A stretch of 56,857 bases of DNA from Candidatus Latescibacterota bacterium. Lineage in GTDB: Bacteria > Krumholzibacteriota > Krumholzibacteriia > G020349025. Location of the stretch: assembly GCA_020349025.1 (NCBI GenBank), contig CP070763.1, forward strand, positions 1,400,558 through 1,457,414. The letters run 5' to 3'. This document shows positions 1 through 9,248 of this stretch, in pieces. The notes under the pieces were generated by a model. It was not told the DNA's origin, ran no database searches, and saw only the letters and a program-made list of their open reading frames with translations. Position 1 is the stretch's first letter. Each line of letters starts with the position of its first letter. A program made the translations under genes and the position numbers.

Positions 1-3000
1 CGCTGCGACTCCCCCCGGAACCACGGTGATGGTCACGAGCGCGGTGTCGCTGCCGCCGGCACCATCGTCCGCCGTGTAGCTGAAGGTGTCGGTTCCGCTG
101 AAGGTGGAGTCGGGCGTATAGGTGAAGCCACCGTCCGGGTCGAGGAGCAAGGCGCCATTCGCCGGTCCAACGAGCGTCGACGCCGTGAGCGCATCGCCGT
201 CGACATCGCTGTCGTTGCCCAAGACACCCGCCGCGGCGACGACGAGCGGGGTGTCTTCATCGGTGCTGTAGGAGTCGTCCGCTGCAACCGGCGCATCCTG
301 GACCGGGTTCACCGTCAGCGTCACGGTGGCGCTGTCGACGCCGCCGTTGCCGTCGCTGGCGCTGTAGGTGAAGGCATCGACGCCGTGGAAGTTGGCATCG
401 GGCGTGTACTCGAAGCTCCCGACCGCGGTGATGAGGAGGGAACCGTTCGCTGGTTGCGCAACCACCGCGGTGCTCAGCGCCTCCGCTTCCGGATCGCTGT
501 CGTTGGCGAGAAGCCCCGGCGACGACACGGAAAGCACGACATCCTCGTCGGTGGCGTAGGCGTCTGCGACGGCGACCGGCGGGTCGTTGACGCTGTTCAC
601 GGTGAGCGTGACGTTGGCGCTATCGCTGCCTCCGTTGCCGTCACTGACGCTGTAGCTGAAGCTGTCGGCACCGCTGAAGTCGGGGTTCGGTGTGTAGCGG
701 AAGCTGCCATTCGCGCTCAGCGTCAAGCTGCCGTTGGCCGGGCCGGTCAGAAGCGAGGCGCTCAGCGCGTCCCCGTCGGCGTCGGCGTCGTTCTGCAAAA
801 CACCCGGCGCTGTGATCACGAGCTCGACATCCTCGTCGGTCGCGTAGGCGTCGTTCGCGCCCACGGGTGAGTCGGGTGTGCCGGTCACGTCGATCGTGAC
901 CGTCTGCACGCTGCTGCCGCCATTGCCGTCGCTGGCGCTGTAGCTGAAGCTGTCGACGCCGTTGAAGTCGGGATCGGGCGTGTAGGTGAAGCCGCCATCG
1001 GCAGCGAGCGAGATCGAGCCGTTGGCCGCAGGCGTGTCCAAGGCCGCCGACAGCAGATCCCCTTCCGGATCGGTGTCGTTGCTCAGAACACCGGGTGCGG
1101 CCACGCTCAACGGGCTGTCCTCGGTCGTCGCGTAGGCATCGGCAACCACGACGGGAGCATCGTTCACCGCGTCCACGGTCAGAGCCACGTTTCCGCTGTC
1201 GCTGCCGCCGTTGCCGTCGCTCAGCGTGTAGGTGAAGCTGTCAGCGCCGTTGAAGTTGGCGTTCGGCGTGTAGGTGAAGGACCCATCCACGTTCAGCGTC
1301 ACGTTTCCGCTTGCTGGTCCACTGGCAAGGGTCGCCGACAGCACGTCGGCGTCGACGTCGTTGTCGTTCGCGAGCACGCCGGGCGCGACGACGACCAGCG
1401 GCGTGTCTTCCGCTGTCGCATACGCGTCGTCCGTCGCGACCGGAGCGTCGTTGAGCGCATTGACGCTGAGGTCCACGCTGCCTGCGCTGCTGCCACCGTT
1501 GCCGTCGCTCGCCGTGTAGGTGAAGCTGTCGCTGCCCGCGAAGTCCGGGTTCGGTGTGTAGGTGAAGGAGCCATCCGCGCCGAGGCTCAGGCTCCCGTTC
1601 GCGGGCCCGCTGGCGAGCGCGGCAGAGATGCCATCCCCATCCACGTCGAAGTCGTTGGCGAGGACTCCGGGCGCGGCCACGATGAGCTGCACCTCTTCGT
1701 CGGTGGCGTAGCCGTCGTCGGTAACGGCGGGAGCGTCGTTCACCGGGTTCACCGTCAGCGTGACGCTTGCGGTGTCGCTGCCGCCTTTGCCGTCCGTCAC
1801 CGTGTAGGTGAAGCTGTCGCCGCCGTTGAAGTCGGCGTTCGGTGTGTAGGTGAAGGAACCGTCGGAGCCGAGCGTGAGCGTGCCCTCCTGCGGCGGCGTC
1901 GCCATGCTGCTCGTCAGCGCGTCACCATCCAGATCGCTGTCGTTGCCCAGGACTCCGGGTGCAGCGACGACGACAGGTGTGTCCTCGTCGGTGGCGTAGG
2001 CGTCCGCGACCGCGACGGGGGCATCGTTGACCGGGCCCACGCTGAGTGTGACGCTGCCCGTGTCACTGCCGCCGTTGCCGTCGCTCAGCGTGTAGGTGAA
2101 AGCGTCCGCGCCCACGAAGTCCGGGTTCGGCGTGTAGGTGAAGGAGCCATCCGCGGCCAGTGACAGGCTCCCGTTCGCAGGCCCGCTGGCGACGGTGGAT
2201 TGCAGCGGATCCCCGTCGACGTCGTTGTCGTTGGCCAACACACCAGGCGCCGTCACGATCAGCTGCACGTCTTCATCGGTGGCGTAGGCGTCGTCGGTCG
2301 CCACGGGGGCGTCCGCGAGCGGATGGATGGTGAGCGTGACCAAGCCCGTGTCGGCGCCGCCGTTGCCGTCGCTCACCTGGTAGGTGAAGGCCGCGGTGCC
2401 GTTGAAGTCGGGGTTCGGCGTGTAGGTGAAGGAGCCATCCGTGTTCAGGGTCAGCGTGCCGTTTGCGGGTGGCGTGACGACGACGCTCGTCATGAGATCG
2501 GCATCCGCGTCGGCGTCGTTTGCGAGAACTCCGGGCGCGGAAACGACGAGTGCAACGTCCTCATCGGTCGCATAGGCGTCGTCGAGCGCGACGGGGATGT
2601 CGTTGACGGAATCGACGCTGATGCTGACCGTCGCCGTGTCGCTCCCGCCGTTGCCGTCCGAGGCCGTGTAGATGAACGTATCGATGCCGTGGAAGTTGGC
2701 ATCCGGAGTGTAGATGAACGAGCCATCGGCGTTGAGGATCAGCGCGCCGTTGACCGGCGCGACGTCGACCGACACCAGGAGCACGTCTGCATCGACGTCG
2801 CTGTCGTTGCCGAGCACGCCGGGTGAGGCCACCGCGAGCTGCACGTCCTCGTCGGTCGTGTAGGCGTCATCGAGCGCCACGGGCAGATCGTTGACCGGCG
2901 TCACAATGATCGTGACCAGCCCCTCGTCGGTCGCGCTGCCGTCGCTGAGGGTGTAGGTGAAGGTGTCGGCGCCGTTGAAATGGGCGTTCGGCGTGTAGAT

Positions 3001-4910
3001 GAACCAGCCACTCGGGTCCAGGCTCAGCACGCCTTGGGTCGGAGGCGTGGCGACGCTGGCGGAGAGCGCATCCCCCTCGACGTCGCTGTCGTTTCCAAGA
3101 ACGCCAGGAACGAAGATGACGAGCTGGACGTCTTCGTTGGTCGTATAGTCGTCGTCCACGGCGGCTGGCGGATCGTTCAACGGGCTCACGCTCAGGTCGA
3201 CGCTCGCCGTATCGCTCCCACCCTTGCCGTCGCTGATCATGTAGGTGAAGGCGTCGGCGCCGTTGAAGTTCGGGTTGGGCGTGTAGGTGAAGGATCCGTC
3301 GGGGTCCAGTGTGAGCGTCCCTTGCGCCGGCCCGGACGCCACCTGGGCGCTCAGCGGATCACCATCGGCGTCGGCGTCGTTCGACAGCAGACCCGGCGCG
3401 GGCACGCTGAGGGTGCTGTCCTCCGGCGTCGAGTAGGCGTCGTTGGCGGCCACGGGCGGGTCGTTGACGGCGCCCACGTCGAGCGTGACGCTGGCGTTGT
3501 CGACTCCCCCCTGTCCATCGCTGACCGAGTAGGTGAAGCTGTCGAGGCCGTCGAAGTCGGGCGCCGGCGTGTAGACGAAGGAGCCGTCCGCGTTCAGCGT
3601 CAGACTGCCGTTCGCGGGAGCCGAGGTCGGTGTGACCGTGAGTGCATCGGCATCGACGTCGACGTCGTTGGCAAGCACACCGGGAGCCGGCTCGTTGCGC
3701 GTGCCGTCCTCGGCCACGGTGTAGTAGTCGTCCTGTGCCGCAGGCGCGTCGTTCACAGGCAGCAGCGTGAGCGTGACCGTTGCCTCGCTCTCGCCCCCGA
3801 GACCATCCGCGACGCGATAGGTGAAGCTGTCGCTGCCATTGAAGTCGGCGTCCGGGGCGTAGGTGAAGCCGCCGTCCGGGGCGAGCGTCAGCGTGCCGTG
3901 CGCGGGGTCGGTCGAGACGCTGGCCGCGAGCGCGTCGCCATCCACATCGGCGTCGTTGGCGAGCACGCCCGGCGCGGCGACGACCAGGGTGCTGTCCTCC
4001 GCGATGGTGAACGACTCGCCGGTGACGGACGGGGCATCGTTCACCGCGTTGACCACGATCGCAACCGACGCGGAGTCGGCTGCGGTTCCGTCGTCGACGA
4101 TGTAGGTGAACAGATCGGCGCCGTTGTAGTTCGCATGGGGCGTGTAGTCGAACGAGCCATCCGTGCCGAGCACGACGTTCCCGTGCAGCGGCGCCACGTC
4201 GAGCGCGCTCTGCAGTGCGTCTCCATCCACGTCCGCGTCGTTGCCCACGACCCCCGGTGCGGCAACCGAGAGGAGCTGGTCCTCATCCACTGCGTAGCTG
4301 TCGTCGCTGGCCACGGGCGCGTCGTTCGCCGGGACCACGGTGACCGAAACCGAAGCGGAGTCGCTGCCGCCGTTGCCGTCGCTGACGTTGTAGACGAAGG
4401 CGTCCGCTCCATGGAAGTCCGCGTTCGGCGTGTAGGTGAAGGAGCCATCGGCTGCCAACGACAGCGTGCCGTTGGCGGGACCTGAGGAGAGCGACGCGCT
4501 CAGTGGATCGCCCTCGACGTCCGTGTCGTTGCCGAGGAGTCCCGGCGCCTCGATCGACAAACCGCCGTCCTCGAGCGTTGCGTAGCTGTCGTCGCCCGCC
4601 ACCGGGTCATCGTTGAGCGGGTTGACCGTGATGCTGACGCCACCCGTGTCGGAGCCGCCACGCGTGTCGCTGACCCGATAGGTGAAGGTGTCGACGCCCG
4701 CGAAGTTGGTGGCCGGTGTGTAGGTAAAGGAGCCGTCGGCGCTCAACGCCAGCGTGCCGGAGGCGGGTTCCGTGACCAGCGAGGCGCTGAGGGCGTCGCG
4801 CGGATCGTCGCTGTCGTTCGCCAGCACCCCCGGCTGCGGCACGACGAGCTGCACCTCCTCGTCGGTCGTGTAGGCATCGTCCGTGGCCACCGGATCGTCG
4901 TTGGGAAGAT
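1..4910 (-). repeat. 17 tandem coding repeats of about 288 bp (cadherin-like)
   Basis: The DNA repeats with a period of about 285-291 bp. Each unit encodes one domain of about 96 residues that begins with a variant of DDAYxTDEDxxL, passes through GVLANDSDxDGDxLxA and GxFTYTP, and ends xVTLTVNPVND. Unit boundaries fall near 302, 590, 878, 1168, 1456, 1744, 2029, 2317, 2605, 2893, 3180, 3468, 3756, 4044, 4330 and 4620. Units differ by many substitutions but share long near-identical stretches at DNA level. They are therefore candidates for recombination-driven change in copy number and for assembly collapse. All copies stay in frame. Confidence 0.85.
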
Positions 4911-7209
4911 CGGTCTCGACGAGCAGCTGCGGCGGCACGGAGCCCTCCTTGGAGCTGTACTCGACGGGCCTGTTCGAGAGATTCTGTAAGGCGAAGCTGT
5001 AGGTGCCATCCCCCGTGATCGCCTGCGTGACGTCGAAGTCGACCCAGACGTCGTCCGCGACGACGCCGGCAGAGTCAAGCGCGGGAGACGTGATCGCCGG
5101 AGCGTTGCTCCACGTGAGCCCATTCTCGTCCCACGGCGTCGCGCTTCCCTGATAGCTGTTCGAGACCGCGTGCGCACTGCCACCATCGGGTCCGCCGTTC
5201 ACCGAGAAGAGTCGCAACGTGGCACGCAGGACGTTGGGGCCCACACCCGAGACCTGGAACTTGAGGTAGCTGTTGAAAACGGTGTTGTCCTGCTCGACGC
5301 GCAACGTCGCGCGGCTGCCGAAGTTGCTGTTCTGGTTCGACGAGCGCACGTATGCGTCGCCGATCGCCGTGCCCGGAAGGACGACGGGCGACACCGAGAT
5401 CGAAACGGTCGCCTGCGAAGTCGCCGATCCGTCGCTGATCTTGTACGTGAAGCTGTCCGTGCCGATGAACTCGATGAGCGGTGTGTAGCTGAAGGAGCCG
5501 TCCGGGTTGAGGAGGAGCGCGCCGTTCGCCGTGCCGATGACCAGCGTCGCGACCAACGGTTCCCCGTCCGGCTCGATGTCGTTGGTCATGACGCCGGGCG
5601 CCGCTTCATTCAGCGACTGCCCAGTCTCGACGACGTACAGATCGTCCACGGCTATCGGAAGGTCGTTCACCGGGTTGACGAGAATCGTGACGCTTCCCGT
5701 GTCCATGCCATTGTTGCTGTCGTGGGCCGTGTAGAGAAACGTATCCACGCCGAACCAGTTCGGCTCCGGTGTGTAGGTGAAGCTGCCATCCGCCGCCAGC
5801 GCTACGTTGCCATGCTCCGGCGGCTGGAACAACGTGGCGCTCAGTGGCAGTCCGCTGCCGTGGCTGTCGTTCGCGAGGACGCCGGGCGGCCCGAGCGTGA
5901 GCACGCTGTCCTCGTCGGTGCTGTAGAGATCGTCGCCTGCAAAGGGCAGCGTCGCCGGATCGGCGGCGACGACGCGTACGATGTCGCTTCCGGTGTAGAA
6001 GCCATCGAAGGCGGCGAGGCGGAGCTCGTACGTCCCCATGCTGCTGAAGCTCACGCTGGCGCGCGCCGAGTCGGCGCCGACGAAGGTCGCGCTGCCGGGA
6101 CCGCTGACCTGGCTCCACCCGAGATCCAACGGCGAGGTCGGCAAGCCATCGTCGTTCGTCTTGCCGTGGAGGTAGGCCGACTTGAGCGCGTTGACGACGA
6201 TGTCGTTGCCGGCGTCGACGCAAGGGACGTTGTTGACGAGCGGCGCGTCCGCGGACCACGGGTCCTTGTTGACGATGAACGGTTGCGTTGCATCGCGTGT
6301 CGCCGTCACGCGCACCCACGGACTCGTCGCGCGCGGCACCTGCACGCGCAGGACGTTCGGCACGCCGTACGGATCCTCGTACTCCCAGTTGTGGCCATCC
6401 CCATGAATGAAGAGGATCGGCTTGCCGAATGCAGCGGCATCGACGAGGAAGGGATCGAAGAACATGTCGCGCGAGCCGCTAGGACCCGCTTGCGAGAAGA
6501 CGACCGCGGATCGAACCGCGGCGCGTGCGAGCTGGAGGTTGTCACGCACCCAGGCGGCTGCGTCCACCATGGTCTCGTCCGGTGCGCCAGCGACGAGGTT
6601 GATTCCGATGAAGAGCACGCCACTCTGGACGAAGACGAAGTTCTCGGGGCGAACCGGCTGGTGTTCCACGTTCGGGACGCCGCAGAACTTCTGCTCGAGC
6701 CCCATCAGGTGCTTCTCCCAGAAGAACCATCCTTCGTCGGGGTCGGCACAGTCGACCCACTCGTTGTCCCCCGGGATGATGAAGGTGGGCACGGCGAGGC
6801 CCGTCAGCCAGGTCACCATGCGCTCGTAACGATCCTCGGTGCACGGCTCGCTGCCGCCGAAGATGTCGCCGACGTGCACGACGAACTTCGAACGGGCGTA
6901 GAGATTGTGATCGTTCAGGTGTTGCAGGAAGGAAGCGATCTGGTCGTCGCCGTAGGGCGCGTCTCCCATCACCGTGAAGGTGATCGGCCCGGCGAACGGA
7001 TCTCCGGTTCTGGTGTGCGGGCTCTGCTCGAAGTTGCCGAGGTGCGGGTCCCCCTCGCCCTCGTCTCCCGATTGGGCTGCGGCGGGCGCGGCCGACAGCA
7101 GCACGACCCCGACCAGGCACAGCAGGAGACACATACGAGCGGGGGCAGCGCCGCTGCGGGCCCCCAATCGGGTCGATTCTGGAAGGCGAGCCTTCGTGGT
7201 GACATCCAT
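1..7209 (-). CDS. Giant secreted metallophosphoesterase with tandem cadherin-like repeats (3' end beyond window)
   Basis: The frame is open for 2403 codons and runs off the left edge. The ATG at 7209 gives a basic N-region, then a signal peptide (about residues 27-45) ending ...APAAA-Q; an in-frame ATG at 7134 just before the hydrophobic core is an alternative. Residues about 76-310 are a calcineurin-like phosphoesterase: MGDAPYGD (81-88), VHVGDIFGG (111-119), PGDNEW (146-151, replacing the usual GNH[D/E]) and HGDGHNW (269-275). An Ig/PKD-like segment follows, then two repeats of about 96 residues, a DNRLRE/CBM96-like module (about 606-765, starting GDAYVRSSNQNSNFGS) and 17 more repeats to the edge. 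The repeats are Big_9/Cadherin_5-like, with DEDxxL, GVLxNDxD and GSFxYTP motifs. A secreted phosphoesterase or phosphodiesterase on a long stalk is likely; the substrate is unknown. It diverges from the GAF-phosphatase gene. Confidence 0.85.
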   Translation of the reverse strand, partial: MDVTTKARLPESTRLGARSGAAPARMCLLLCLVGVVLLSAAPAAAQSGDEGEGDPHLGNFEQSPHTRTGDPFAGPITFTVMGDAPYGDDQIASFLQHLNDHNLYARSKFVVHVGDIFGGSEPCTEDRYERMVTWLTGLAVPTFIIPGDNEWVDCADPDEGWFFWEKHLMGLEQKFCGVPNVEHQPVRPENFVFVQSGVLFIGINLVAGAPDETMVDAAAWVRDNLQLARAAVRSAVVFSQAGPSGSRDMFFDPFLVDAAAFGKPILFIHGDGHNWEYEDPYGVPNVLRVQVPRATSPWVRVTATRDATQPFIVNKDPWSADAPLVNNVPCVDAGNDIVVNALKSAYLHGKTNDDGLPTSPLDLGWSQVSGPGSATFVGADSARASVSFSSMGTYELRLAAFDGFYTGSDIVRVVAADPATLPFAGDDLYSTDEDSVLTLGPPGVLANDSHGSGLPLSATLFQPPEHGNVALAADGSFTYTPEPNWFGVDTFLYTAHDSNNGMDTGSVTILVNPVNDLPIAVDDLYVVETGQSLNEAAPGVMTNDIEPDGEPLVATLVIGTANGALLLNPDGSFSYTPLIEFIGTDSFTYKISDGSATSQATVSISVSPVVLPGTAIGDAYVRSSNQNSNFGSRATLRVEQDNTVFNSYLKFQVSGVGPNVLRATLRLFSVNGGPDGGSAHAVSNSYQGSATPWDENGLTWSNAPAITSPALDSAGVVADDVWVDFDVTQAITGDGTYSFALQNLSNRPVEYSSKEGSVPPQLLVETDLPNDDPVATDDAYTTDEEVQLVVPQPGVLANDSDDPRDALSASLVTEPASGTLALSADGSFTYTPATNFAGVDTFTYRVSDTRGGSDTGGVSITVNPLNDDPVAGDDSYATLEDGGLSIEAPGLLGNDTDVEGDPLSASLSSGPANGTLSLAADGSFTYTPNADFHGADAFVYNVSDGNGGSDSASVSVTVVPANDAPVASDDSYAVDEDQLLSVAAPGVVGNDADVDGDALQSALDVAPLHGNVVLGTDGSFDYTPHANYNGADLFTYIVDDGTAADSASVAIVVNAVNDAPSVTGESFTIAEDSTLVVAAPGVLANDADVDGDALAASVSTDPAHGTLTLAPDGGFTYAPDADFNGSDSFTYRVADGLGGESEATVTLTLLPVNDAPAAQDDYYTVAEDGTRNEPAPGVLANDVDVDADALTVTPTSAPANGSLTLNADGSFVYTPAPDFDGLDSFTYSVSDGQGGVDNASVTLDVGAVNDPPVAANDAYSTPEDSTLSVPAPGLLSNDADADGDPLSAQVASGPAQGTLTLDPDGSFTYTPNPNFNGADAFTYMISDGKGGSDTASVDLSVSPLNDPPAAVDDDYTTNEDVQLVIFVPGVLGNDSDVEGDALSASVATPPTQGVLSLDPSGWFIYTPNAHFNGADTFTYTLSDGSATDEGLVTIIVTPVNDLPVALDDAYTTDEDVQLAVASPGVLGNDSDVDADVLLVSVDVAPVNGALILNADGSFIYTPDANFHGIDTFIYTASDGNGGSDTATVSISVDSVNDIPVALDDAYATDEDVALVVSAPGVLANDADADADLMTSVVVTPPANGTLTLNTDGSFTYTPNPDFNGTAAFTYQVSDGNGGADTGLVTLTIHPLADAPVATDDAYATDEDVQLIVTAPGVLANDNDVDGDPLQSTVASGPANGSLSLAADGSFTYTPNPDFVGADAFTYTLSDGNGGSDTGSVTLSVGPVNDAPVAVADAYATDEDTPVVVAAPGVLGNDSDLDGDALTSSMATPPQEGTLTLGSDGSFTYTPNADFNGGDSFTYTVTDGKGGSDTASVTLTVNPVNDAPAVTDDGYATDEEVQLIVAAPGVLANDFDVDGDGISAALASGPANGSLSLGADGSFTYTPNPDFAGSDSFTYTASDGNGGSSAGSVDLSVNALNDAPVATDDAYATAEDTPLVVVAPGVLANDNDVDADVLSATLASGPASGNVTLNVDGSFTYTPNANFNGADSFTYTLSDGNGGSDSGNVALTVDAVNDAPVVVADAYATTEDSPLSVAAPGVLSNDTDPEGDLLSAALDTPAANGSISLAADGGFTYTPDPDFNGVDSFSYSASDGNGGSSVQTVTIDVTGTPDSPVGANDAYATDEDVELVITAPGVLQNDADADGDALSASLLTGPANGSLTLSANGSFRYTPNPDFSGADSFSYSVSDGNGGSDSANVTLTVNSVNDPPVAVADAYATDEDVVLSVSSPGLLANDSDPEAEALSTAVVAQPANGSLLITAVGSFEYTPDANFHGVDAFTYSASDGNGGVDSATVTLTVNPVQDAPVAADDSYSTDEDTPLVVAAAGVLGNDSDVDGDALTASTLVGPANGALLLDPDGGFTYTPDSTFSGTDTFSYTADDGAGGSDTALVTITVVPGGVAA
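5391..5955 (-). repeat. Two further cadherin-like repeats upstream of the DNRLRE-like module
   Basis: Two units of about 285 bp encode the first two cadherin-like domains after the phosphoesterase. They are more diverged than the downstream array (for example DLYSTDEDSVL and DLYVVETGQSL at the unit starts). A DNRLRE/CBM96-like insertion at about 4915-5390 separates them from the 17-copy array. Confidence 0.75.
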
Positions 7210-7556
7210 GTTCGTCGCGCCGGGATCCTTCGGCCGTACGGGACGTGGCGTGGAGTGAAGTCCCCTTCAGCACCTCCAGCAAGTGCTCAAACACCACGTG
7301 GAAGGCACTGTCATGGAAGAGCTTAAACCATACGAATCTCAAACCAAACCGAAAACGGTGCGGGCCGAGGGGGCGCCCCCAACGACCGTCTCGAGGGGCG
7401 AGCGGGAGTGGCCCGCAACTCCCCGCTGCGCCATTTCGCCCAGGCGCGCCCGGCGACGGGCTCGTTGCTATGGAGGTAAGCTCCGGGATGGCACTTTCCG
7501 GCGGCGCGCGAGTTTCGCAACTTTGAGAAGGTCGCGACGTTCCACCAAGGCCACGC
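7210..7556. other. Divergent intergenic region, no gene seen
   Basis: These 347 bp lie between the divergent starts of the giant phosphoesterase (-) and the GAF-phosphatase (+), so promoters for both are expected here. A relatively AT-rich stretch (about 7310-7360) borders a perfect 12-bp palindrome, GGGGGCGCCCCC, at 7369-7380. I could not identify convincing -35/-10 pairs, and no frame here looks coding. Confidence 0.4.
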
Positions 7557-8873
7557 ATGCACCCGGGAGACGGCATGGACTCGGCCCGGCCGGAAGACAC
7601 CGCCGCATCGCGTCTCGGCGCGGCGAATCCGCGCCCCGCGGATGCGTTGGCCTCGTGGCGCTTCATCTCCGATGCGGCGAGTGAGCTCACCGCCAGCCTC
7701 AAGCTCGCGGACGTTTTCCAGCGCATCGCCAAGCGCGTGCTCGATGTCGTCCCCAGCCACCTCTTCTGCATCATGTTGTGGAACGAAGAGCAGCAGGCGC
7801 TGGAACACAGCTACTCGCTCAAGTTCGGTGAGCACGTCGAGCAGAATGGGCTCTTTCCGCTCGGGCACGGGATCTCCGGCTCCGCAGCACAGCTGCGTCG
7901 CTCCATCCGTGTCGCCGACGTGAAACAAGATCCACGCTACGTCCGCTTTCGACACGCCGAGGTCAACATCCGTTCCGAGCTCGCGATTCCGCTCATCGTG
8001 CAAGATCGGCTCGTCGGAGTGCTCGACCTCGAAAGCATGGAAGCGAACCTCTTCACGGACGAGCATGAGCACATGCTGACCGCCCTCGCATCGCACATCG
8101 CGACCGCAGTGGAAAACGCGCGGCTCTACGAGCGACTTCTGAAGAACGAGCAGCGCCTCGCGCAAGAGCTGGCGATCGCGCGCAAGATCCAGCTGAGCCT
8201 GCTTCCGAACTACGTTCCGCGCCTGCGCGGGATCGAGATCGGCTCCTCGTTCGCGCCCGCCCGGGAGCTCGCAGGCGACTTCTTCGATTTCCTCCCGTAC
8301 GGCGCAGGCATCGCGATCGCGGTCGGCGACGTCGCGGGCAAGTCGACTCCGGCGGCACTCTACGGGTCGCTCGCCGTCGGCACCCTGCGCGCCCACGTCG
8401 TGCAGCACCAGTGCACGCCCGCCGAGTTGATGGAGCACGTCAACGAGCAGCTGCAGGTCTTGCGCAACGAGAATCGTTTCGTGGCGCTCGTGTACTGCCT
8501 CGTCGATCCGGACACGCGCCGGATCCGAGTCGCCAACGCGGGTTTCCCGCTGCCGCGCCTCGTACGTCATGGCGTGGTGCGAAGCCTCGAGGTTTCGGGG
8601 CACCCGCTCGGCATGTTCAAGAGCGTGCACTACGACGAGCTGGAGCTGGAGCTGCAGCCGGGAGATGTGATCGCGCTGTGCTCGGATGGACTGGAGGAGT
8701 GCCTCGAGGACTCCGGCCAGAAAAGCTGCCTCGATGCATGGCTGGCACGTGTTGCCAAGCTGACGGCGCAGGACATCGCGGACGAGCTGATGCGTCACAG
8801 CGCGCCGACCCCCGAAAAACCGTCCCGCGTCGCCGACGATCGCACGGTCGTCGTCATTCGCGCCACCGAGTAG
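7557..8873 (+). CDS. GAF-domain PP2C/SpoIIE-type serine phosphatase (RsbU-like)
   Basis: The 438-residue protein is predicted to be cytoplasmic, with no signal peptide or membrane segment. Residues about 40-190 form a GAF sensory domain. A helical linker (about 187-215) leads into a SpoIIE phosphatase domain (about 215-437) that keeps its metal-binding motifs: GDFFDF (240-245), GDVAGK (257-262), SDGLEE (376-381) and VADDRT (425-430). Proteins of this architecture dephosphorylate anti-sigma-factor antagonists or similar phosphoserine switches in response to a ligand at the GAF domain. No STAS or anti-sigma kinase gene is visible nearby, so the partner is unknown. The start at 7557 has AAGG six bases upstream; ATG 7575 is an alternative. 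It overlaps or abuts the next small gene. Confidence 0.9.
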   Translation: MHPGDGMDSARPEDTAASRLGAANPRPADALASWRFISDAASELTASLKLADVFQRIAKRVLDVVPSHLFCIMLWNEEQQALEHSYSLKFGEHVEQNGLFPLGHGISGSAAQLRRSIRVADVKQDPRYVRFRHAEVNIRSELAIPLIVQDRLVGVLDLESMEANLFTDEHEHMLTALASHIATAVENARLYERLLKNEQRLAQELAIARKIQLSLLPNYVPRLRGIEIGSSFAPARELAGDFFDFLPYGAGIAIAVGDVAGKSTPAALYGSLAVGTLRAHVVQHQCTPAELMEHVNEQLQVLRNENRFVALVYCLVDPDTRRIRVANAGFPLPRLVRHGVVRSLEVSGHPLGMFKSVHYDELELELQPGDVIALCSDGLEECLEDSGQKSCLDAWLARVAKLTAQDIADELMRHSAPTPEKPSRVADDRTVVVIRATE

Positions 8874-9248
8874 GTGATTGGCAACGCGATGCTTGGTTCG
8901 TCTTCATCGGATGAGCGCCGGCGGCGGCTGAGCGGACTCTACCCGCAGCTGGGGCGTCGGTACGAACGCGTCGACTTGACGGCGCACCGGCATCGCAGCC
9001 GTGCGGCCCGGCGCCGTGCGCTGTTGCTGAAGACGATTTTCGAATCGGTCGTCGTGCGCTATTCGAAGGAGCTCCAGGTCGAGCCTGCGATGGTCGAAGA
9101 CTTCGCGCACGTGGTCGCGAGCCGACTCCGCACCGAGGTGCGTGCCGATTGGAGTGTCGAGAAGGCCGAAGCACGCGCCCACGAGATCGCCGAACGCCTC
9201 TTCGAAGAGCTCGACGCCCCGGGCAACGATTCCGCCGCGCCCGGCTAG
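8874..9248 (+). CDS. Small basic protein of unknown function, next to the phosphatase gene
   Basis: A 124-residue frame starts with GTG directly after the stop of the phosphatase gene; an ATG at 8889 is an equally possible start. The N-terminal third is rich in arginine (DERRRRLS, RSRAARRRALLLK) and the rest looks alpha-helical, with regular acidic and hydrophobic spacing. I see no signal peptide, membrane segment or known motif. Immediate adjacency suggests co-transcription with the GAF-SpoIIE phosphatase, so it may be a partner or regulator. The last 4 bp overlap the end of the convergent gene. Confidence 0.6.
   Translation: MIGNAMLGSSSSDERRRRLSGLYPQLGRRYERVDLTAHRHRSRAARRRALLLKTIFESVVVRYSKELQVEPAMVEDFAHVVASRLRTEVRADWSVEKAEARAHEIAERLFEELDAPGNDSAAPG

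Noticed and set aside
2980..4485. Long plus-strand frame of 501 codons through the repeat region
   Set aside because: It is the exact antisense of the cadherin-like repeats. Its product is an arginine/valine/glycine-rich periodic sequence with no ribosome binding site or family features, while the minus-strand frame encodes recognisable domains.
1..4910. Regular repeats considered as a CRISPR array
   Set aside because: The period is about 288 bp, there are no short identical repeats with unique spacers, and every unit is in one open reading frame encoding a cadherin-like domain.
5170..7326. Plus-strand frame of 718 codons opposite the phosphoesterase
   Set aside because: Antisense frame made possible by high GC content. 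The minus strand carries a signal peptide and complete metallophosphoesterase motifs.
7490..7515. Sigma54-like GGCAC element before the GAF-phosphatase gene
   Set aside because: TGGCAC is present but the required TTGC at the fixed spacing is missing (GGCG instead).
7323..8798. Minus-strand frame of 491 codons opposite the GAF-phosphatase gene
   Set aside because: Antisense shadow of a protein with complete GAF and SpoIIE domains; the minus-strand product has no recognisable features.
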